From an uncultured Collinsella sp. (GTDB taxonomy: Bacteria; Actinomycetota; Coriobacteriia; Coriobacteriales; Coriobacteriaceae), in NCBI GenBank assembly GCA_902494685.1, contig CABUUE010000027.1, positions 1 to 11,889 on the forward strand: a stretch of DNA of 11,889 nt, in the 5' to 3' direction. Positions 6,334 to 11,889 of this stretch are shown here, piece by piece. The first letter of the stretch is position 1; every line of letters starts with the position of its first letter. Under the pieces are notes generated by a model. That model saw nothing but the letters and a program-made list of their open reading frames with translations, did no database searches and was not told the DNA's origin. The position numbers and the translations under genes are program-made.

Positions 6334-7593
6334 ATGAAATACACCAAGCTCGAGCGTAACTGGGTTATGTACGATGTGGGCAATTCGGCACTCGTGCTGC
6401 TCAATACCTCGGTGGTGCCCATTTACTTTAATGCCATCAATACCGGCGCTTCCTCGGCCGACCTGGTGGTCGCCTGGGGCAATGCGCAGACGATCGCCTC
6501 GCTGGTCATTGCTATGCTCATGCCCATTCTGGGCGCGCTTGCTGACTACGCAGGCAACAAGATCAAGTTCTTCTTGGGCTTCTTCCTCACGGGCCTGGTG
6601 CTTTGCCTGGCGCAGGCTATCCCAATGTCCGCCATGGCATTTTTGACCGTGTACGTGCTGTGCACCATCGGCCTTAACTCTTCTATGACGTTCTACGACG
6701 CCATGCTGCCCGACGTTACCACCGACGAGCGCATGGACGCCGTGTCCAGCTCGGGTTATGCCTGGGGCTACATCGGTTCCACCGTGCCGTTCGTCATCTG
6801 CCTGGCGCTCATCATGGGTGGCCCCGCTCTTGGCGTCCCCACCATGCTGGCAACGCGTCTGTCTTTTATCATCACTGGTGCCTGGTGGCTCATCTTTACC
6901 CTGCCGCTCATTCACACCTATAAGCAAAAGTATGGTCGCGAGCGCGGTCCCGAGGACACCATCGGCCACATCGTTGGCGGTGTGTTCTCCGAGGTCGGAC
7001 ACACCATGCGCGAGATCGCCCACAACAAGACCGTGCTGGTCTACATGATTGCGTTCTTCTTCTATATCGATGGCGTCCACACGGTCATTTCCATGGCTAC
7101 CAGCTACGGCTCGGCTTTGGGCATCGATTCGACCCAGCTGGTACTGGCGCTGCTCGTCACGCAGTTCGTGGCCTTTCCGTCCGCCATCATCTACGGCAAG
7201 CTCGCCGGCCGCGTGGGCACGCTCAACATGATCTTGGTGGCAGTCGCCGCCTATATGGGCATTGTGCTGTTCGCCGCGTTCTTCCTAAAGACCGCCTTTG
7301 AGTTTTGGGTGCTTGCCATTATGGTCGGCCTGTTCCAGGGCGGCGTGCAGGCGCTCAGCCGTAGCTACTTTGGCCGCATTATCCCCAAGGAAAAATCCAA
7401 CGAGTACTACGGCTTCTTTGACATCTTCGGTCGCTATGCAAGCGTCATGGGCACTTTCCTAGTGTCGGTCGTCACCTCGCTGACCGGCAACCCGTCGCTG
7501 GGCGTCCTTTCCATTGGCGTGCTGCTGATCGTTGGCTTTATGCTGCTGGTCCGCCTGTCCCGCATGACTCGGGCGGCAGAGCATGCCGCATAG
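6334..7593 (+). CDS. UMF1-type major facilitator transporter
   Basis: A 419-residue polytopic membrane protein with a hydrophobicity pattern matching the 12-helix major facilitator fold, split by a charged central loop near YKQKYGRERGPED (about residues 194-206). The start ERNWVMYDVGNSA (7-19) and the block AFFFYIDGVHTVISMATSYG (about 235-254) are typical of the UMF1 (Atg22-like, YxiO-like) branch. Bacterial members are mostly uncharacterised exporters or importers; the yeast relative Atg22 releases amino acids from the vacuole. GAAGGG (6319-6324) lies 9 bases before ATG 6334. It stands between the two kinase/regulator pairs. In E. coli, the YpdAB pair controls a major facilitator gene, so regulation by a neighbouring LytTR protein is a fair inference. 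No truncation or odd residues were noticed. The substrate is unknown. Confidence 0.88.
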   Translation: MKYTKLERNWVMYDVGNSALVLLNTSVVPIYFNAINTGASSADLVVAWGNAQTIASLVIAMLMPILGALADYAGNKIKFFLGFFLTGLVLCLAQAIPMSAMAFLTVYVLCTIGLNSSMTFYDAMLPDVTTDERMDAVSSSGYAWGYIGSTVPFVICLALIMGGPALGVPTMLATRLSFIITGAWWLIFTLPLIHTYKQKYGRERGPEDTIGHIVGGVFSEVGHTMREIAHNKTVLVYMIAFFFYIDGVHTVISMATSYGSALGIDSTQLVLALLVTQFVAFPSAIIYGKLAGRVGTLNMILVAVAAYMGIVLFAAFFLKTAFEFWVLAIMVGLFQGGVQALSRSYFGRIIPKEKSNEYYGFFDIFGRYASVMGTFLVSVVTSLTGNPSLGVLSIGVLLIVGFMLLVRLSRMTRAAEHAA

Positions 7594-7640
7594 GAGCGAG
7601 CGGCTATTGTGCCTGTCCACGGTACTCTTTTGGGGTTATC

Positions 7641-7669
7641 CGCAATAAACATTGCGACTTGCGAGCAAT
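7641..7669 (+). promoter_or_regulatory. Cluster of GCAAT/ATTGC inverted repeats
   Basis: CGCAAT-AAAC-ATTGCG (7641-7656) is a perfect inverted repeat, followed three bases on by TTGC-GA-GCAA (7659-7668). Together they give alternating GCAAT and ATTGC half-sites just upstream of the TATGAT -10 box (7686-7691). The same half-sites make up the palindrome at 2960-2974 before the other kinase operon. An operator for one regulator is possible. Confidence 0.35.
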
Positions 7670-7680
7670 GATTTGCCCAA

Positions 7681-7693
7681 GTGGGTATGATGG
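7681..7693 (+). promoter_or_regulatory. Candidate extended -10 promoter of the glycosyltransferase-kinase operon
   Basis: GTGGGTATGATGG contains TATGAT (7686-7691), five of six to the -10 consensus, in the same G-rich context as the element at 5245-5257. The best -35 candidates are poor (GAGCAA at 17 bases, TTGCGA at 21 bases), so an activator may be needed. Transcription would start near 7698, ten bases before a strong terminator hairpin. Confidence 0.4.
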
Positions 7694-7707
7694 AATCAGC
7701 TAGGTCG

Positions 7708-7743
7708 CGGGGCGTCGCCTGTGTTTGGCGGCGTCCCGTTTTT
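7708..7743 (+). terminator. Strong intrinsic terminator just before the glycosyltransferase gene
   Basis: The arms CGGGGCGTCGCC (7708-7719) and GGCGGCGTCCCG (7727-7738) form a 12-pair stem with two G-T pairs and a 7-base loop, followed by TTTTT (7739-7743). It lies 115 bases after the UMF1 stop and 21 bases before ATG 7765, downstream of the -10 candidate. It can end the UMF1 transcript, attenuate the following operon, or both. Confidence 0.8.
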
Positions 7744-7764
7744 GTGTTGCAGGGAGGGTAAGGC

Positions 7765-8952
7765 ATGAACGCCACAGTCGTGATTCCAACGTATTGGGCG
7801 GGCGATGACGCTTGCGCAAACGCCCCTGGCACCTATGACCATTCGACGCGACTCAACGCCGACAATCCCGAACTCGACCGCTGCCTGGCCTCGCTTGAGC
7901 AGGTACGTGACATCCCGCGCATCATCCTTTTGGTGGTCTGTCCCGTTTCTGCCACAGCCGATGTGTCGCTGCGCGTGCGCGAGATTGTCGACGCGCATCC
8001 CACGCTCAAGGTCACCGTTGTCACCAACACCCAGGCCTCGCGCATTGCAGACCGGGTTGCTCAGATCGCGCCCAAGGGTTCGGGCGAGTGCGTGAGCCTG
8101 CGAGGCTACGGTGCCATCCGCAACATGGGGCTAGCCTGTGCCGCTGTGCTGGGGCATGACGCGGTTATCTTTTTGGATGACGATGAGACTGTCATCGACG
8201 CCGACTTTATGAAGCGCGCGACCTATGCGTTGGGGCAGCAGACGCGTCAGGGCTTGCCGATCTTGGTCAAGAGCGGTTATTTCTACGATCGCGACGGCTC
8301 GCCGCTGGCTCCCACGGACAAGGCGGGCATCTGCCATCGTTGGTGGACCAAGCGCATCGAGTTCAACCGTTGGATGAAAAAGGCGCTCTCGGGCACCCGC
8401 ATCTCGCGCTCCAACTACGTGTGCGGCGGCCTGATGGCCCTGCACGCCCGCGCCTTTACGCGTGTGGCCTTTGACCCGTTTATCACCCGCGGCGAGGACT
8501 TGGATTACCTCTTTAACATGCGCATGTTTGGCTACGACGTGTGGTTCGATAACGAGTGGACCGTGCGCCATCTGCCTCCGGAGTCCGAAAAGCGCTCACC
8601 GCGCTTTATGCAGGATGTATACCGTTGGTACTACGAACGGGCCAAGTTGACATTCGCCGCGCATCAAAAGGAGCTCATTCCCGTTACGGCGGCATCACTC
8701 ATGCCCTACCCGGGCCCGTGGATTTCGCGCGAGCTCGACGACCGCGTGCGCAAGACCGCTATGGTCCGCAGCGTGTTTACCCGCGAGCGTGAGGGCTACC
8801 TGCGCATCTGGCGCCATGGTATCGGCGAGGCAAAGGCCTATGCGCGCCAAAACGCTGCAAGCTATCTGCGTTTCCAGAGCTTTTGGCCCAAGATCATGGA
8901 CGGGCTTTGGCGTGACGCACAACTGATCAGTATCCTGGAGGGGGCCGAATGA
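7765..8952 (+). CDS. GT-A fold glycosyltransferase (GT2-like)
   Basis: A 395-residue, probably cytosolic or peripheral, nucleotide-sugar-dependent glycosyltransferase. The N-terminal VVIPTYW (5-11) is the usual first strand of a GT-A fold. RNMGL (119-123) is the nucleotide-binding loop. FLDDDE (136-141) holds the metal-binding DxD motif, RGEDLDY (242-248) the catalytic ED block and H269 a likely third metal ligand. There is no signal peptide or clear membrane helix. The long basic and aromatic C-terminal part (about 280-390) has no recognised fold and may bind membrane or acceptor. GGGAGGG (7752-7758) sits 6 bases before ATG 7765. Its stop overlaps the next start (ATGA, 8949-8952), so translation is probably coupled to the second sensor kinase. 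Donor and acceptor are unknown. It does not look like a standard cell-wall polymerase. Confidence 0.82.
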   Translation: MNATVVIPTYWAGDDACANAPGTYDHSTRLNADNPELDRCLASLEQVRDIPRIILLVVCPVSATADVSLRVREIVDAHPTLKVTVVTNTQASRIADRVAQIAPKGSGECVSLRGYGAIRNMGLACAAVLGHDAVIFLDDDETVIDADFMKRATYALGQQTRQGLPILVKSGYFYDRDGSPLAPTDKAGICHRWWTKRIEFNRWMKKALSGTRISRSNYVCGGLMALHARAFTRVAFDPFITRGEDLDYLFNMRMFGYDVWFDNEWTVRHLPPESEKRSPRFMQDVYRWYYERAKLTFAAHQKELIPVTAASLMPYPGPWISRELDDRVRKTAMVRSVFTREREGYLRIWRHGIGEAKAYARQNAASYLRFQSFWPKIMDGLWRDAQLISILEGAE

Positions 8953-10292
8953 TCGACCGCCGCGCCCAGCGCGATAGTTCAATATCAATCTTTCGCATCA
9001 TTGCCGTTGCCTGCGCCATTTGCGTGCTGGTGTACTTTATTTTTGCCTTGGTGACCGGTATCGAGCCGATCGCCACGGTGATTGCCTGCGCGCTGCTGTG
9101 CATCTTTCTGTGCATCTTTATCTTTTTGACGCTCAATCCCGATTCGGTGCGCTCCCAGTACACCGAGGAGACGCTCTCGGTGGCCTCGGCCATGCTCGAG
9201 GACATTAAGGGCGGTCTGACGCAGGAGTCGGCGCGTTTGGTGTGCCGGCGCATTTTGCCCGAGACGCGCGCCATGACGGTGGCCATCACCGACGAGGGCA
9301 ACGTGCTTGCCTGCGCGGGAGAGTTTGAGGAAAAACTACTGCCAGATTCTCCCATCCACACGCTTGCCACACGCTACGTTATCGAACATGGCATCGTGCA
9401 GTCGTTCAACCGTATGGTGGATGTCGTAGGCTCGGACGGCTCGCACAACCAAGTCCCCGCCGGCATTATCGCCCCCATCAAGGTAGGCGATCGTACCGTC
9501 GGCACGCTCAAGTTCTACTACAAGACCCCGCGCGCCGTCGACCGTACCCAGTACGCGCTTGCCTCGGGCTTTGCCGAGATCTTGTCCACGCAGCTCGCCA
9601 TCCACGAGCTCGAGGTGCAAAAGGAACTCACGGCGCGCGCCGAGGTGCGTGCGCTGCAGGCGCAGATTAACCCGCACTTCCTGTTCAACACGCTGAACAC
9701 CATTGCATCGTTTACGCGCACCGACCCGCTGCGGGCCCGCGAACTGCTTCGTGAGTTCTCATCGTTCTATCGTGCCACGCTCGACAACTCGGGATCGCTT
9801 ATTCCGGTCTCGCGCGAGGTCGCACAGACCAAGCGCTACCTTACCTTTGAGAAGGCCCGCTTTGGCGAGGACCGCGTGCTTGCGACGTTCGATGTGTCCG
9901 AGGACGTGGAAGATACGCTGGTACCGGCGTTCGTGATCCAGCCGATTGTCGAGAACGCCGTACGCCATGGTATGGGCGATGACGACGCCCTGAGGATCGA
10001 CGTGACCGTTCACCAAGACGGCGAGGATGCAATCTTGATTGCCGTGGCCGATAATGGCGTGGGCATGGATGAGGGTACCGCCGCCAGACTGTTTGACGAA
10101 CGCTCTGCCCGTCCCGACGCCAGCTCTCCCCAGGGTGGCGGCGCCGGTGTGGCCATGCACAATATTTCGGAGCGCATCCATCGCTTTTATGGGCCGCACT
10201 CCTATACGCGTGTCGAATCGGCGCCGGGCAAGGGCACCAAAGTGCTCCTTCATCTTGATTTGTCAGAGAGCATCTTCGACATTCAAGAGTAA
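8949..10292 (+). CDS. LytS-type sensor histidine kinase (second pair)
   Basis: A 447-residue sensor kinase parallel in design to the one at 3037. It has two membrane helices (about 13-35 and 41-61) with a loop of about five residues, a GAF-like region (about 75-215), the conserved ALASGFAEILSTQLA block before the kinase core, phosphoacceptor H243 in INPHFLFNT, N-box IVENAVRH (E335, N336), G1 DNGVGM and a divergent G2 box, GGGAGVAMHN. Because nothing sizeable is exposed outside, it must sense through the membrane or by the cytosolic GAF-like region. Its ATG overlaps the glycosyltransferase stop by four bases, with GGAGGGG 5 bases upstream inside that gene. The regulator starts 72 bases downstream. 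Clear similarity to the first kinase along the whole cytosolic part shows a duplication that has since diverged. The signal is unknown. Confidence 0.92.
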   Translation: MIDRRAQRDSSISIFRIIAVACAICVLVYFIFALVTGIEPIATVIACALLCIFLCIFIFLTLNPDSVRSQYTEETLSVASAMLEDIKGGLTQESARLVCRRILPETRAMTVAITDEGNVLACAGEFEEKLLPDSPIHTLATRYVIEHGIVQSFNRMVDVVGSDGSHNQVPAGIIAPIKVGDRTVGTLKFYYKTPRAVDRTQYALASGFAEILSTQLAIHELEVQKELTARAEVRALQAQINPHFLFNTLNTIASFTRTDPLRARELLREFSSFYRATLDNSGSLIPVSREVAQTKRYLTFEKARFGEDRVLATFDVSEDVEDTLVPAFVIQPIVENAVRHGMGDDDALRIDVTVHQDGEDAILIAVADNGVGMDEGTAARLFDERSARPDASSPQGGGAGVAMHNISERIHRFYGPHSYTRVESAPGKGTKVLLHLDLSESIFDIQE

Positions 10293-10364
10293 AATAAAAG
10301 GCTACGGGCTCAACGTCATGCGACGGACGCCCGGCGTAGTTAGTTGACGAAAGGTTTTATCCCT

Positions 10365-11081
10365 ATGCTGCGTGCGATGATTGTGGATGATGAGGCGCCG
10401 GCTCGCTCGGAGCTTCGCTTCCTGCTCGAGCAAACGGGCAAGATCGGCACGATCACGGAGGCGTCGAGCGTCCGCTCCGCCATCGAGATGCTTATGGAAA
10501 GTCGCGTGGATGTCGTGTTTCTCGATATCTCGATGCCCGGTGCCTCGGGTCTGCAACTTGCCGAGGCGCTGCATAAGCTCAAGAATCCGCCGGCGATCGT
10601 ATTTGTAACCGCGTACAGCGATCATGCGGTCGAGGCCTTTGATGTGGATGCCGTCGACTATCTGATGAAGCCGGTCGAGGAAGCTCGCTTGGATCGCGCG
10701 ATCGAGAAGGTCATGCAACGCGCCAAGCCGGTTACGGACAGCAAGGTGACCATCGAGCGTATTCCGGTGGAAAAGGGCGGCCGCAAGGTGCTCATTCCCG
10801 TGGACGACATTCGCTTTATCATGGCCAAGGACGATTACTCCTGCATCTATACCGTCGATGATCGCTTTTTGTCGACGACCTCGCTGGCGCAGTTTGAGGC
10901 CAAGCTCTGCGACTTTGGCTTCTTCCGTGTTCACCGCCGCTATATCGTCAACTTGGCGTGCGTCACGGACGTGGAGACGGTGCCCTCGGGTGCCATCCAG
11001 CTGGGCATTACGGGCGTCGACGAACGCGTGCCGGTTTCGCGCCGCCGCGTCGTGCCGCTCAAGAAGGCCCTGAGTCTCTAG
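10365..11081 (+). CDS. LytTR-family response regulator (second pair)
   Basis: A 238-residue DNA-binding response regulator. The receiver (1-120) contains D8/D9, phosphoacceptor D54 in VFLDISMPG, T82 and K102 in LMKPVE. The LytTR domain (about 128-235) has GFFRVHRRYIVN (185-196) and the VPVSRRR block shared with the other regulator. ATG 10365 is preferred because MLRAMIVDDE is the usual receiver start and AAAGG (10349-10353) lies 11 bases upstream, rather long. An in-frame TTG at 10344 lacks a ribosome site, and ATG 10377 would cut the first strand. It is the third gene of the glycosyltransferase-kinase-regulator operon and is closed by the terminator at 11088. It probably activates genes in response to the second kinase; targets are not visible. 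Confidence 0.92.
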   Translation: MLRAMIVDDEAPARSELRFLLEQTGKIGTITEASSVRSAIEMLMESRVDVVFLDISMPGASGLQLAEALHKLKNPPAIVFVTAYSDHAVEAFDVDAVDYLMKPVEEARLDRAIEKVMQRAKPVTDSKVTIERIPVEKGGRKVLIPVDDIRFIMAKDDYSCIYTVDDRFLSTTSLAQFEAKLCDFGFFRVHRRYIVNLACVTDVETVPSGAIQLGITGVDERVPVSRRRVVPLKKALSL

Positions 11082-11087
11082 CACACT

Positions 11088-11138
11088 GGCCCCGCAGCCC
11101 TGTAGACCCATCGTCTGCGGAGCCGTGGGGCCTTTTTT
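11088..11138 (+). terminator. Intrinsic terminator closing the second kinase/regulator operon
   Basis: GGCCCC (11088-11093) pairs with GGGGCC (11127-11132), and an alternative internal stem CCGCAG/CTGCGG (11092-11097 with 11115-11120) lies between them. TTTTTT (11133-11138) follows at once. It starts 6 bases after the regulator stop, which fits termination of this operon before the phosphodiesterase gene. Confidence 0.8.
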
Positions 11139-11177
11139 GCATGTATCTGCCGAATCGTTTTTTGCGGAAGGGATCCC

Positions 11178-11645
11178 ATGAACAGTGCAAGCGCCAAGCG
11201 CATCGACATCATCTCGGACACCCACGGCTATCTTTCGCCTGCGCTCCTGGATGAGCTTGAGGGCGCAGACCTGATTATCCACGCCGGCGACCTCACGTCA
11301 GAGATGGACTACGAGCACCTATGCACCATCGCCCCCGTTCGGGCCGTACTGGGCAACAACGATTACTACCGCGACTACGGCCCCGATGTAGACCGTCTTG
11401 CGCTCTTTACCTACGAAGGCCTCAAATTCGCCGTAGCTCACTACCGCGAAGACCTTCCGGTGGGATCCGTAGACGTAGCCATCAACGGCCACACCCACGT
11501 AACCAAAGAAGCCCAAGTGGGCCGTTGCTTAGTCCTCAACCCGGGCAGCGCCAGCTACCCCAGAGGCACCCGAGGCCCCACCATGGCCAGAATGCTAGTA
11601 AAAGACGGCAAGATCATAAGCACCAAGTTTATTGACCTAGACTAA
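11178..11645 (+). CDS. YfcE/MJ0936-type metallophosphoesterase
   Basis: A 155-residue cytosolic phosphodiesterase of the small calcineurin-like class. The metal ligands appear in order: D14 and H16 in ISDTHG, D38 in HAGDL, N60 in GNND, H88, and H105/H107 in NGHTH. Family members use two metal ions, often manganese, and hydrolyse phosphodiester test substrates; the natural substrate is mostly unknown. The fourth motif, usually THGH, reads AHYR (87-90): the first histidine is kept, while the second is replaced by arginine. Length fits the family. ATG 11178 follows GGAAGGG (11166-11172) by 5 bases. The gene sits between two terminators and is probably a single-gene unit transcribed separately from the regulator operon. 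Codons in its last third are richer in A-ending forms than its neighbours, a mild difference. Confidence 0.88.
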   Translation: MNSASAKRIDIISDTHGYLSPALLDELEGADLIIHAGDLTSEMDYEHLCTIAPVRAVLGNNDYYRDYGPDVDRLALFTYEGLKFAVAHYREDLPVGSVDVAINGHTHVTKEAQVGRCLVLNPGSASYPRGTRGPTMARMLVKDGKIISTKFIDLD

Positions 11646-11655
11646 CCGCAAAAAA

Positions 11656-11690
11656 ACGGGGGATGCAAGCCGCATCTCCCGTTTTTCTTT
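11656..11690 (+). terminator. Intrinsic terminator after the phosphodiesterase gene
   Basis: ACGGGGGATGC (11656-11666) pairs with GCATCTCCCGT (11672-11682), eleven pairs with one G-T, around the loop AAGCC. TTTTCTTT follows, and an A-run precedes the stem, so it could work in both directions. It starts 10 bases after the stop codon. Confidence 0.88.
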
Positions 11691-11889
11691 AAGGCAAAGG
11701 CCAAAGTTCAACAAGATCCATCAGACCAACCCCGCCGAGGAGCACGCGGGCTAGCCGCGCAGCGGCGCACGCCCGCAAAACTGGTTGAACAAAGTGACGA
11801 CAGGAAGGGTCTCCGGGGCTGGGACGCGGGTTAAGTTTGTCGCGAGTTCCGCACGCAAAGGAAAGCACTTAATGTGCTTTCCGTCTTGC
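11691..11889. other. Gene-poor, hairpin-rich tail of the window
   Basis: No convincing gene is present. GTTCAAC (11706-11712) and GTTGAAC (11784-11790) flank a nested stem: GCGGGC/GCCCGC (11746-11751 with 11771-11776) outside and GCCGC/GCGGC (11754-11758 with 11762-11766) inside with a 3-base loop. At the end, GGAAAGCAC (11860-11868) and GTGCTTTCC (11874-11882) form a perfect 9-pair hairpin with loop TTAAT. On the minus strand a 59-codon frame with GTG start runs from 11868 to 11689, but it lacks a ribosome site. It may be a non-coding RNA, a dispersed repeat or a leader of a gene beyond the window. Confidence 0.45.

Noticed and set aside
6181..7080. A 299-codon minus-strand frame opposite the phospholipase end and the UMF1 start
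   Set aside because: It crosses a gene boundary and two well-supported plus-strand genes, and its His/Asp/Gly-rich translation shows no motif.
11689..11868. A 59-codon minus-strand small gene
   Set aside because: The GTG start lies in a hairpin arm with no Shine-Dalgarno, the stop lies in the T-run of a terminator, and the translation has no recognised motif. It is kept as part of a finding rather than called as a gene.
11691..11889. A tRNA or other known structured RNA in the tail
   Set aside because: No cloverleaf, T-loop consensus or CCA end could be found; the stems do not match a familiar RNA family.
1..11889. CRISPR arrays, insertion sequences, phage or toxin-antitoxin genes
   Set aside because: No regularly spaced repeats, transposase, integrase or toxin-antitoxin motifs were seen, and the genes are intact and codirectional.

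Overview
The window is a G+C-rich bacterial chromosome segment, roughly 60% G+C by eye. All nine supported genes lie on the plus strand, packed head to tail with gaps of -4 to 171 bases. Gene content, codon use and intergenic style suggest an anaerobic gut actinobacterium of the class Coriobacteriia, with Collinsella as the best guess. This is inference from sequence style, because no rRNA or marker gene is present.

Layout. (1) 58-1509 and 1641-2918 encode an APC-family amino-acid/amine permease and a cytosolic metal-dependent amidohydrolase, probably an uptake-and-hydrolysis pair. Their codon bias is strong (every Lys in the amidohydrolase is AAG). An intrinsic terminator follows at 2977-3003. 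(2) 3037-4422 and 4461-5195 encode a LytS-type sensor kinase and a LytTR response regulator. (3) 5288-6232 encodes a zinc-dependent phospholipase C-like protein, and 6334-7593 a UMF1-type major facilitator transporter. (4) 7765-8952, 8949-10292 and 10365-11081 encode a GT-A glycosyltransferase whose stop overlaps the start of a second LytS-type kinase, followed by a second LytTR regulator and a terminator. (5) 11178-11645 encodes a YfcE/MJ0936-type phosphodiesterase with its own terminator. After it, 11691-11889 holds no convincing gene but several inverted repeats.

How the parts may work together. The two kinase/regulator pairs are clear paralogues: two membrane helices with almost no external loop, a GAF-like region, a PHFLFNT phosphoacceptor, and an ATPase domain, each followed by a receiver-LytTR regulator. 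The best-studied relatives (BtsSR, YpdAB and LytSR) control transporter genes. The flanking APC and UMF1 transporters are therefore reasonable but unproven targets.

The most interesting feature is in the leaders of the two kinase operons. Both the leader of the first kinase (2919-3036) and that of the glycosyltransferase-kinase operon (7594-7764) carry ATTGC/GCAAT inverted repeats, a -10-like box and an intrinsic terminator placed just before the first gene. This could be attenuation, or simply the terminator of the upstream gene lying close to the next promoter. A second, more speculative idea is that the phospholipase C-like enzyme and the glycosyltransferase act together in envelope lipid remodelling.
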